Part shown: one piece after another, positions 14,924 to 27,800 of the stretch
Layout of the letters: each line of letters opens with the position of its first letter
Position numbering within the stretch: position 1 is the first letter of the stretch
Assembly (NCBI GenBank): GCA_036937835.1
Contig: CM072863.1
Coordinates: 23,210,501 to 23,274,500, forward strand
Direction of reading: 5' to 3'
From: Pampus argenteus
Taxonomy: Eukaryota; Chordata; Actinopteri; Scombriformes; Stromateidae
DNA length: 64,000 bases
The notes under the pieces: generated by a model
Database searches by the model: none
What the model was told of the DNA's origin: nothing
What the model saw: the letters and a program-made list of their open reading frames with translations, nothing else
Made by a program: the position numbers and the translations under genes

Positions 14924-16980
14924 ATTTATTGATATTCTGATTGTGAATTCATTATGTAATAACCTAGAATATGATTTATGAGTTTTTTTGAATTATTTAT
15001 TTGGCTGAATATTTCAGGGACAATGGAAATCATATAACTCATATCTAGCCCGACGCTCAGGACTTTTCAGCCTCACATGTGACAGACTGGAAATGATGAT
15101 AAATGATGTAAAACATAAATGTGAAATGACACACCGTGATAAGAAACAATGTTTATGGTTCTTTTGTTGACCACACCTACAATTAACACAGATTTTTAAT
15201 TAGATGGTGAATCAGAAAATAAATACAATATAAATGTCAGATCAGATCAGTTCCATCATCTGCAGCATCCAATCAATAACTAATATCCATTAAGGGGACA
15301 TGTGTGAAGGCTGCTCCTGTATCCTCACTTATGGATCCTCAGAGATCCTTCCTCGCTCCTTGATCCTTGATTCTCACAGCAGGAATAAGTGCTTCAAGAC
15401 GCCTGTGAGGAACGATCAAAGACAATTGAGACTGACCCTTGGGTTTCACAAATTATACCACACGACTCACCATTGACTCCTATGCCCTCCCTCAGATAAC
15501 CTGTGCAATGGGAAGTTCCACAAACACCTGCAGGACCTGTACGCCCCCCTGGTGGTGCGGTATGTGGACCTGATGGAGTCCTCCATTGCTCAGTCCATTC
15601 ACAGAGGCTTTGAAAGGGAATCCTGGGAACCTGTCAAGTAAGGATGCTTTCACTTACTAAGCTTTACCTAACCTAACCTTCAGCTACAATAGGGGTGTCG
15701 TGTAGCATTAAGCCATTTTCACTTTGCAGATATATATATAATATATATAGGAAGTTTTAGATTTGGAGCACGACAGGTCTTCATCTTTAACTTAAGTGTG
15801 ACCATTCTTTTGCTCTTTTACAATTCAGTTGCATCTTTGAATCTCTGTTTTCTGCTTTCTTTTATTCTATTTTCTCCACAGAAGTATAACGAGCACTCTG
15901 CCCAATGTCAACCTCCAAATGCCCAGAGTACCAAATCTAACAGTGTCAAGTGTTAACCTCCCACAAATGCCCAGCTTTTCTCCACCCAACTGGATGACAG
16001 CTAATTATGACTCAGAGTGTGTATCTGCCTTGTGCAGCCTGAGACATGCATCCATACCTTTGGCATGAACGTGGTATTTGAGTCACCTGACCCCCCCTCC
16101 CCCCAAGCAACAGGCTTACCTAACATTTATATATCCAAAACATTATTTTAAATATAAAAATTAAATGAAATAAAAACAATATGTTTATCAGACAATATGG
16201 TAAATGTGCCAATTGTGTGTCAGAGGGGATAAAATCAATAATGCCATTTGACTTTTTGACTTTATTATGTATCTTATACATCTTGATATCTATTCAAATG
16301 TATGGCATCAGCATGCTTGGTCTAAAAACAAGTCAAATTAGTTTTTTTTCTTTGTGCCAAAGTTCCTCTTTGTGTTCCTAAACTTCCACCACAGCTCAAC
16401 AGGGAAACACAAAGAGGGAATTTGATGCTAAACAGACTGTAAATGTGTCAGATATCCACTTGATATGATTAACTCACACTGGTGAAGCCTCAGAGAAGCT
16501 TCACATCTACTTTAAATGCATTTTTAAATACATAAAAAAAATATCATTTCAGGAAAATGTTAATGCAATGAGCATTTTAAGATGCTTTTCATGATCTGCA
16601 CAGTTTTAAACTTTCTGAGATTTGAGGACTGTTTAAAATTAAGTAGCTACTCAACAGCGAGAGTTTTGACAGCTTTATTTGTTTTAACAATGTGATTTCA
16701 GTGGAGATTTTCTATTAATATTTATGTGAGCTTGTGAGTACTATCATTAAAAGCAGTCTGCATATATCAATATACCCTTGACACATTATCCATAGTGCTT
16801 TGAAAACTTAAGCAGAACCAACATCAGGGATCAGAGGTGTAAAAGCTCCTCCGTAGCAGCAGCTTCCTGCAGAGTGTGACACTGTCACCGTGCCACATCC
16901 ATCCCTACTCTCTCATCTGGGATCTTGTGGATACACATTCCAAAATACCAGTTCTGAAGGTTTCATTGTAAAAGCAATAT

Positions 16981-17014
<34 letters not shown>

Positions 17015-20000
17015 TAGTAATGAATTCACTTCCCAAAGAAAAGATGCCAACAGAGATGGTAGACTTGTTTCATTTGCGCTTGCCAAGATCACGAGAGTTG
17101 TAAGAAAGCCCAAACTGAAATTTAAAAGTACCTGCAGAGGTGTTTGAAATTAATATTGGACTTCCATAGATGTGGTAGATGCGTGTAGATGTTGGGGTGT
17201 TGCAGAAACAAAGCCATGTTCATGCCACCGTCACAACATTGGGTGTGTGGATGGATGCATGGAGGAGGCAGATTCGGACATGAAATCCCTTTTCCACTTT
17301 TTCTCCCTCACCTGTAATTTAAAGATGCAAAGACATAACAAGTAGACAGAAAACCACTCCCTCCACAGATGAGTCCCCATGAGGCTTTTCCACTTTTCCA
17401 CAAATACTGAAATCAGGTGGCATCACACTCGTAAAGACAGATTTCCCTGATTGCTGCCACCAGCTCTGCATCACTGTCTCTTTTTCCTGTCTGAGCCCAT
17501 TTCCAACACAACTGGAAGTTACACTGTAAAAACAGAGACATGAGCTCAGTGGTAGCTGCTGTCCTGGTCATGAACTTGTTATGAAAATGCACCTTTCTGT
17601 ATCCTGTATCCTTCCCTAAGTGTTTCCTGCAGTTACCTGCTGTTGTGGCACCCTGGCCCTGGCTTCTCTCCTCCTGCTGGGGGTAGATGGTTGAGAAGGG
17701 CCCACTGTGGCTCTTTCTGCTAGAACTGGATTTGGTTTAAAGCTGTTGAAGGGAGTAAAGCGTTGCATTACGTTGGTGGTAAAAAGACACAATTCTAGTC
17801 CCAGCAGTCTTCCACAGAGTGCTTTACCCAAACATGTGACACCTTTTCCTGGTTGATATGATGAACAAACTGAGGGCTCCCACACGTCTTGGAAAACCTG
17901 TTGTTTTAACCCAGAAAAAACTCTGGAGAAAATGACCAAAATGCAGAAAAAGTAAACAACTAAAATCCTGGAAATAAATGAACTGGATTTTTTTTTTATG
18001 TCGTAATAAGAAGGATTTTTTAGTACATTAGACTTTCCTTGACCAGCAGGCCTCCTGGAATGAGTGGGAATCCTGAATGTGTTCAGTGAAGAATAAGGCT
18101 TCACATGTATCATTTATCTTTCTGGCTCTTGTGTCTGTTTTTTATCAGCTGTAAATATAATACACATAACTGAATTCAATCTTAATGCTTTCTGGGCACA
18201 TACTCCAGAACTGTCTGTTCCATGGCACTACTGTTTTTACTAACACTTACACATGCAGTACAAAGATGCGTATCCTGCACTCACACATTCACACAATCTA
18301 ACCCACTAATATTGCTTGGTGCGTAAATGACAGGATGGAACGTGCATAAATTATCACCTTTACTCACAGTGCAGTGTGTGTGTATAACAACGTTAGCATG
18401 GATCCTGCTTCCTCCTGCATACAGTCTACATGCTGCACATACAGCGCTGCGCAAAGGCCCATCTGAGCAGAAGATTAAAAAAAAGATTTTTACATGTTTT
18501 AACTGTGTTAAGTTATTTATACAAATAAACAATTATATATAAAAACCAAACATGTTGAAAAAATACAGGTTCCACCAGTGAAGTTCCGAAACCTGGAAAG
18601 CAAAAACGTTTTTACGTAAAAATATTCAAATATATGTAATTCACTATAACAAAATGAGTTCATAATGTCATAATGTTTTCAGTTTCAGTTTTCTTTCTTT
18701 GAATGTTTCCAAAAAAGGTCCAAAAAACATTGCAGTAAGTTGAGAGAAAACAACTATTTTGACAACTGATTAATCATTTCGTTTATTTTTCAGGCAAAAT
18801 TGTCATTCTATCTGGTGACAATGTTGAAAATGACTATGATAATAAACTCAATATCTCTGGGTTCTGGACTGTTACAGTCCAAATACATCACCTTTTGGCT
18901 GTTTGGAATTATGGGTTTTAATTTTTTTCATCATATTCTGACAATTTAAAGAATGATTAAAAATGGTTAATTGAGAAAACAGTTGTCAGAATGATCTGTA
19001 ATGAAAATACTTATTTGCAGCCTTAGTGTTATCCAATCCACAAGTCCGAAAGTTATGTTTTAAGAGTGAAAACTTATATAAAATTATAACATGTTGTTCT
19101 TTATCGCCAAACAACAACCATAATTTAAAGTAGAAATGGGACAGAAATCTGTAAGTAACTCATTTCAATCAACCTGTGTGAGTGTGCATGAACCCAAGAT
19201 AACCATCCAACTGTCTCTTCCCTTTTTATTCCACCTTGTATTGAAAACGCTGCATTCTGACCTGTGACCCTTGCAGTAATGGCTCAGGGACCTCAGAAGA
19301 TCTCTTCTGGAAGTTGGATGCTCTGCAGACCTTCATCAGAGATCTCCACTGGCCAGAGGAGGAGTTTGGCAAACACCTGGAGACCCGGCTGAAGCTGATG
19401 TCCAGTGACATGATTGAATCCTGTGTAAAACGGTAACTGCTTAAATACAGTATATACAGGAACCAGAACCAATACTGTTAATAACAGATGAGGCAGATCA
19501 GAAAAAAAATCAATATTAAATCAACAGAAAATGATTGTGTGTGGTTTTCAAAGGCAAAAATAAAGAAACCTATTTAATGATTTAGTTTGGAGGGATTGTT
19601 GTAAAAGCTCTATTTTACCCAGCATCACCAAAACTGGATGTTTGAAAGGAGTTCACTGGTGTTCAATTCAATGTGGTGTGTTCAGCACAGTCCTCTGTCC
19701 TCTAGAGGTAAAGGCCAGCTGCCACTAACAGACTGAAAAGACACACTGAGAAGAAAATGCTAAAAGCAGCTGAAAGAACAACCTTCTAGCTGGTATTTTA
19801 TAAGCCAGTTTTTGTTTAGATTATAGATATATTATATATGTTTTATAATGGTGACTGTTTTCAGTTAGAAAAGACAAACAGGCAGTCAATAAGGGGTTCA
19901 TTAGTTTCCCACCAGAATGTTGTTCCTGGCAGTGGAGAAGGCTTTGAAGCAGCATAACCAATTTTACTTATTGTATTTATTGTGAAGAGGATCAGTAAGA

Positions 20001-23000
20001 AGATGAGTGTTTATTTTGGGGGCTATGGTTTTATTTGGGGGGACTAGTATTCTCACTCTCAGCATTTCTAATGTCCTGGCCTTGTATGTTTCTCCCCTCC
20101 AAAGGACCCGGGCAGCGTTCGAGGCCAAGCTTCAGAAAAGCAGCCGGGCTACAGACTTCCGTGTGCCGCAGTCCATCTGCACCATGTTCAACGTCATGGT
20201 GGATGCCAAAGCCCAGTCAGCTAAACTGTGTGCCATGGACCTGGGGCAGGAGGTAGGACTGAAACAGAGAGGGAACATCATTTAACTTGACTTTAGTCCA
20301 CTTTAGCCTGCCAGTCACTCCTCATGGACGTCATGCAGTCTCCCTGTTAAATGTCGTATCATTTAAAGGTGACGGAGGGATTTTGCCCATGGAGGGATCT
20401 GAATGGAAATGAATTGTTTGTGTTTCTATTTTGAATGGCATTGACGGATAAAGCCGTCTAATTCTTTTTACTTTCTATTTTCTCTTTTGGTACTTATTGC
20501 TTTTTTTCTTTGTCTTTTACTTCTTTTGCAGTATTCACCTAATTTTACATGTGCCATGTCACCTCTCGCTTTCTCCTTTTCTGCTGCTTTTTTTTCTCTC
20601 CTCTCTGTCTTGTGAAAGTTTGTTAGAGACTGGGTAAGTGTGGCTACAAATTCAATTGAAATCTCACCCTCGGGTTCCCAAATGTATAATTAGTCATCAG
20701 TTTTCCCTGTCTGTCTTCCTCCTCTTGAATTGTTTGGATTTCATTAGCATATGTGTAGATAGGATTGAATATACATGGGGTAGAAGTGAGAGATCTCATA
20801 TTTCGCAGAATCTCGAGACTGATACCATTTACTGACAATGAATTAATTATTGCTAAGTCCTTAGCTGTTCTGTTGGTGCTACAAGGCTAAAACAAAAGGA
20901 TCCTCACAGTGATACTTCCCCTGAGTTTCCATGACAGCAATTCTTTAGCAGGACTAATTGCTCCAAAGTTCCTCACTGGGCTCTGTGTTATAAGAAAACA
21001 GCAGGGCCGTGCAAATAGTTAGACAGCGCTGCATTGACTGATATGTAGCTAAATTAAAAAGGATTGAATAAATAATAATAATATTGCATATATATATATA
21101 TATATTATTGACCTGAAACCATGAATAAACTGATTATTTAGTGTGGAAAAGATAAAAAGGATCTGTACGTCACTGATACAAAACAGTTTAAAAAGAAAAA
21201 CAGGAATGTGATATCTGTGTGTTTGTGTGTGTGTGTGTGGGGGGGGGGGGGTGTGTGTGTGGGTGTGTGTGTGTGTGTGTGTTGAGCACATTAATATTTA
21301 GTTAATTCTCTTATACACACATTCAATTTGTTCCCACAAGGAAAAGTTAAAAACAACAAACCTTTCGGGACCATCAGGTGCTCTGTTTCACAAATCATAT
21401 ATTAATCAAACCCTGTAAAGGAGCTGCACACTGTTTATTGTCAAATGAATTGCCGATTTTATTTTTTTATTACCATTTCTAATTGCTGTTCAATGAAAAC
21501 TAGGAAAACTTTTTTCACATGCGTCAGAAGTGGTCATAATTGTGGTATTTTATTGGCCTTGCAAAATAGTTCAGCAGCGCCCCCAACAAAATTTCAAAGT
21601 TAGAGCCCTCACTATTAAGTTTGATGTAGATGAACAAAATTCGGTACACATATTTATCACGTCCCTCTTGGAGCCATAGCCTGAATTTATTGTGGAAATC
21701 CTGCTAGACATTTAACCAGAGTAACTTCATATTTGGTCTGTGTCATGTAAAGGCCTTTGTGATGAAAAATTATCAAAATTGTGAGTTTAAACTGAATGCT
21801 GTTTCAACGAATTTTGATGTTTCGCCATGAAACCTGATTTTATTGTTAATCAAATGTGCATTACCCAATGGGCCCCAAATATTGGAGTCCAGGCCTGAAC
21901 ACATGTTAATACTGAGTCATCGTCACCTACTGACGACAGGAAATCAGCCTTATGTGACAATCCAATTAACATGTCATTTACATGATATGGTTTACACATG
22001 ATATACAGCAACATGACATGTAATTATTTGACGTCCTTCGTCCTGATTCAATTATATATTATTATTGACATTGGACATTAACTGTCACATATTTTATAGA
22101 AATATAAATATCAAGGCATAACAATTTTCAGCAAAAATTGTCCTTTTATCTTCAAACTATATTGACTTACTATTCACTTTTCACAGAATTTCCTTTTCTC
22201 TAACTGTCAGTGTTATGGCTATCAGTCCTGTCAGATAATCACTGCTCAGAGATCTCAAACACATGGAATGGCATCCATTAGGGCAAGCAACACAAGCCTT
22301 AACCCCGTTCCTTTGTACAACAAATAAATCCTGTAGCGCCTCAGTGAGACCTCGTACCTGACATTCCATCCCGTGTGAGCTCTTGGTAACACTAGCTGGG
22401 CTGTTGTCTCAGTCTTTGTCGCTCAGGCTCTCCTCCTGCCGTGGCGTCAGCATGTGATTGCTGCAGGAAAACCACACGGCTGCTCACATCTTGAGGGACA
22501 TTGTGCATGTTTCTGTCAGTATTTGATTACATACCTTCTCTATTCTATTTCAGTTGGTTCAGATTAAAGTGACCAGTGATGTGATAAACCATTCAAATAA
22601 TAAGCACTTGTAATCATGTGTTAAGACCACTATTTTCATAGTGTGTTGCACAAAACATCAGAGTTGTATTTCAGGTTGAGAACATTATCCTTTCACTCTA
22701 AAATACTCTAAAATACTGAATGTGTTTTGGTCATGATGAGGTTTTTGGAATCCTGTATGAGGCTGCTGCTGCTTGTCCTAATGGACATTTATGTAAAAAT
22801 GCAAAATACAAATTGATATTAAATAATGCTGGGTGAGTTAATGAGTGTAGATGAGAGGAGTAACGTTTTTGTTTTTTTTTCTTCCTCTGTAGAGACAATA
22901 CCATTCCCAAATTGACAACCTCATTGAGGAGACGGTGAAGGAGATGATCACTCTGCTGGTAGCAAAGGTACAAAATAGTAAAGTACACATTTATATTCCA

Positions 23001-24765
23001 AAGTGTATTCAGCGTGGTCTCAGTAAAACAGAATCTGTGTCCTAATTCACTTTTACTTACTTACTTTTAATACACTGATGCCTCCTGACTCTTACAACAT
23101 TTTTAATTGTAATAGGCTGTACTTTGTCTTACTGCTGCAACTCCATAAGTCAAGTAATTCCAGTGCTGCTGTTTTTCCTCTTCTCCTCTCCTCTTTTTCA
23201 GTTCGTGGTTATTCTAGAGAGCGTGTTAGCCAAGCTCTCCAGATACGACGAAGGAACACTCTTCTCTTCCTTCCTATCTTTCACAGTAAGTAACGCATAT
23301 ACATTTCTTCCACAACCGTTCTTTTCTTCTTCATTAAACACCTTCTAGCAAATTACTCAGCAGTGTCATGGTTGAGGATGTGATGTGTTCCAGTGTAGAG
23401 CATCAGTTGAGTCCACAGATTAACCCTATTATCTAAACTGCTGATCTGGAGGAGCATTTGAATGTGTAGCTGTTTTAAGCATTAGATTTAGTAGATTATC
23501 AGGTTTTACTTTGACTTACCATTCTTATAACAGTTGAGCACTTCTGCACAATAAGGTTTACAATGTAGAGAACAATTCTAAGAGACCTTTTGGATATTTT
23601 CACTTCCTGGTTTCTCTTTCCAATGTTCAGATAATGGGATCAGACTGGGGGCGTTTGGTTAAAGCTGTGGTTGTCTCATTACTCGTGTTACTGTTCACTT
23701 CTGATCTGGCAAGTTCGTGTCCTCACATCTTTGCAGTAAAATTGGTGTTAATTCTTTCTCAACCAGGCTGTACTGTAAACTGCATTTTATCACCCATGTT
23801 TTGACATTTTAATTTTACATTCATTTGAATACAGTTTGACTTTTTTTTTTTTTTTTGAAGCATTCCTCTCCACCAAATAGCTTAACATCTCAGCTGGTTT
23901 GCTACACTATGACAAAAGCCAGGTTATTGAATTTGTGAGTGCACTTTTGCAGTTGAAATCACCACATGATTCACTGTTGCCACTTCAGCAGCCACTAAAC
24001 TCCACTAAACTCTGTACAGTCTCACCACTACAGCTTTTTGTTCTGTAAAGTGGTACCACGGCAGGAGTCCTGTTTTTCACCTGCCTCTCTCTCTTTTATG
24101 TCAAGGTGAAAGCTGCCTCGAAGTATGTGGATGTACCTGTAAGTGAGACTCATTTATTTCTCTGTGTTCATCTTATTATGTGTATATACACACTACCAAA
24201 AACATCCCTTATTGAAGCTTGAAATGCCTTAATCATCTCATTAATCAACCCTAAAACATGAGTTTTTAAAAAAAAAAAACACTCAATCCTACACAAGCTG
24301 TTAACTGTGCAAACTAAATATAACTTGACTCTTAATCATTCATGTAAAAGTAAATTGAGAACCATAAGCAACCTTTAAGACTAAGCATTGGTATTTTACT
24401 CCTCGATGTGACTTATTCCATGCACACTTTCTGTTTTAAATGAAACATTTAAGGCGGTTTGGAGGTTTAAAGTCAATGGATTTTGTTCGCTCGAGATGCA
24501 TATGTGTTTGTGTGTGTTTCTTGTGCATGCACAAATATTTGACCAAGCTTTCACATGTCGCATCATAATCCAGATGGTATCGGTTGTCGTATTTCCACAT
24601 GGAATGTCCCTGTGTTTCCTTCCCCAAATGTCCATTCATATGCATGTGGCCAGACACTGACAGCCAGCCTGCCTTGTGACTCACTCTCTGTGCAGTATAC
24701 ATTGTGAGTCCATGTTGCACAACACATGCCCATTCTGCTGTTAGGGTGGCGGTGGTGTGTGTGTG

Positions 24766-24824
<59 letters not shown>

Positions 24825-27800
24825 CAGATCTGTATTAGCTGCCAACACTTCGGCCGTAGCAACATGCCAAATTTCAAATTAATGCCTTGTCAGTGAATGT
24901 GACGAGGCACTGCGTACGCTGGCAGGGGTCGCAGTTTCCAGCCCAGCACGCTAATTGTGTCCTTAATGTACAAAATTAGTTTCACTGGTAAAAAAGACAC
25001 TCATTTACACATTGCAAGTCTCACTGCAGATGTGTTAACTAAGTTTAGTGGCAGTTAGCTGGGGGGTTGTGTGTGTTTTTTTTGGGCTTGAGCTGGAGAA
25101 AAGAAAGGGCAAAGGGTTAAAAGAGAATGCCAGAAAATGGCAAGATAGAGAACTAAGATGCATTTTCTAAATGTTTTGTCCCTAGTGAATATTTTAGATG
25201 TCAGGATGACAGGCCCTCCCACAGTCTGCTCCCCCCAATCAAACCCAACCTGAGTCCTCTTTGCACATGCCCAGACTGCGAGGGTTGGTTCCCAGCCAAG
25301 CTCGACTCTCTGACACCAGCACTCTTCTTCCGCAAATGATGAAAGAGGAAAATATTTTAGTATCTCTTATTTGAATGTTTACATAATTGCTTTCAACTGA
25401 AATAATTCACATAATGTATCTTATAATAAGAGCTTATGTTGAAAATCCAGAACAAGGCAATGGATTATGTTGGTGGTTACATTTTCTTATTGATCTATTG
25501 TAATCACAGGTGAAGATGCTCATTTTAGCTGGGCTGGTTTAATTTTGCTCATTAAATGCTGCAGTTTTATGACTTGAAACACTTTGATGCTCTTTAGCCC
25601 CAGTTCCAGGAACATGATATAAACCACTTAACATCCAGTAAAGGCTTATCTGTAACTTCTCTGTATATGACAACAGTAACTCACAAAGCTTTTTTAATCG
25701 CTTAAAGTCAAGCTGCCTGACAGTATAACATGTAATCTGCATCAGATGGTTCCAGCTCCTAATCGAAGCTGCGTTCACATTGGGTGAAATATTGAAACCC
25801 GATGCATGTTTTCTGGCATATTTGCTAGCTTTAGAAATGCTGTAAACTCTGCTAGAAGATTGACGTTGAATGTTTGGCTGCACGGCATAAGTTCATACTG
25901 ATGGACTGGACCCACTGCTGTATGCATTTAGCAAATATAATTTCATAGAACAGGATGAAATAATATTTTACACGTAATCAGTGTAATTTTCTCTTTTTTC
26001 CCCCCTTCTTTTCTATGCATTTTGCAGAAGCCAGGCATGGACGTGGCTGATGGTTACGTGACTTTTGTTCGTCACTCCCAGGACATGCTGCGGGAGAAGG
26101 TCAACGAGGAGGTGTACATAGAGAGATTGTTTGATGTGAGTAAGCCACAGCACCTCCTCCTCCATCCAGTGGAGGCTTCATAATAACAAGGTTTCATTCG
26201 TTACATCTGTGATCATTTGAGAAGGAGATTAAAAAAGTCACTCCTACCAGGGGGTGATAGAAAGCCCAATGATTAGACTCATGTCATCACTGATAACTCA
26301 ACCTGCATCTGAGCCTCGATCCCAATGGAGGGCGACACAGCCAGAGTTCTTACTACTACTGACATGTTCCTTTATTTGAAGGTATCCATAGGCTGTAGGC
26401 AACACATTTAAACCACAATAAATTACATTATTACGTATATTATCCTCATTAAGGAAATGACTGCCTTACTTGTCTGCATAAATACCTCCAACAAGCTATG
26501 TTTAAATTTACCTGACTAGGACTATAACAAAAGTGTAAGTAGCGTCATGTTTTTATACTGTTGTAAAACATCAGGCTGGAGGTTTGGGTGTATAAAGCAT
26601 CTAACATTAATATAGGACACCATGACTACCATTTGTCCCTAGCCTTAACCAAGTATATGTAGTTTGTCTAAACATAACCGGATGTTAACCTGAGAGGTGG
26701 CAGATCAGCACTCACATGTGGGTCAGTTTTGGTGGACAATGAGAATCTATTTTATTGTTTCATTTGGAAGTTTTACTCATTTTAAACCTTTCATCACAGT
26801 TGTTAATTTAATTGTTCATTTTTGCTCCAGCATTTCAATAGCATTGAAATATTGATATGATATGAGGTCTTGTGTATAATTTATAATTGATCTGGTATCT
26901 TTGGGATATCTGCTACAATTTTAAATGAATAGGGGATTATAATGATGGACCTACAGGTGAGTCTGGCAGGTTAAAAAAAGTCACTGCTTCTATAACTATA
27001 ACTATAACTATAACTCTGCCAACATCTCATACAGATTTACGTCCTTTTAGGTCTTTGCAAGTGATGCTGGGAAGTTTGAGTGTATGATTTGTCTCAGTGC
27101 TGTATAATCGAGCCCGGACTTCTAAATGAGTACCGTATTTTTCAGGCCATAAAGCGCACCGGATTATAAGACGCAGTATCAATTAACATGTCACATGCTG
27201 TCATTGTCCACACAAAAGGCGCATCTGATTATAAGGTGCAATAAGCGAAAACAAAACGTGTGTTGGATAAGTTGAACTTTATTTAACTAATTTACAATAA
27301 CTCTCAGTTGTAGGTTAACACAAAGATACAAGTTTAAGTGGGCGATTTCCACATCAATCATGTCCGGTAATACGTTATTAGTCGTAATGTGTAAAATTGG
27401 TTCGATGCTAGTAAACACAACCAAAGGTCATGCATAAGGCGCACTGTTGATTTTTGAGAAAATTTTATAATTTTAGATGCGCCTTATAGTCCGAAAAATA
27501 AGTGTACACGTGGTACTAAATACATTTATGCTTTATTATACTCCCAAAATAAGGATGTATGCTAACTACAGCTGATATTAACTGATTATTATTAGCTGAA
27601 TCTGTTTATTTACAGTTGATTCTACATGTGTGTGATTTTTCAGTATTCTTTGGAATCCAGGCAGCTGATCAGCATGTACGGGATGTGTTGATGGTAGTGA
27701 GTCTGTATGAGAGCTGTTATCAGTATCAGCAGCAAGCCAGGCACATACAGCTACGGTAAAACGTAAGGGACAAATATGTCAGTCAGTCACCACCTGCACT

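Larger units (their letters stand above)
11189..15495 (+). other. cadps intron (4.3 kb)
   Basis: Intron between w7 and w8. It has microsatellites at 11981-12045 and 14892-14922. Two GC-richer, low-repeat blocks (about 12180-12380 and 13600-13960) look like candidate conserved non-coding elements. No coding family recognised. Confidence 0.85.
20634..22892 (+). other. cadps intron (2.3 kb)
   Basis: Intron between w12 and w13. It holds a TA tract (21083-21106), a GT/G compound microsatellite (21216-21282) and a fish interspersed repeat (about 21560-22060). A lower-repeat GC-richer block at 22190-22500 may be regulatory. Confidence 0.8.

Noticed and set aside
20007..20285. 92-codon ORF as a gene
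   Set aside because: It is intron sequence running into cadps exon w11; the real exon starts at the AG ending at 20104.
25539..25883. 114-codon antisense ORF in a cadps intron
   Set aside because: No family motif and no sign of a promoter or splice partners; its length is compatible with chance.
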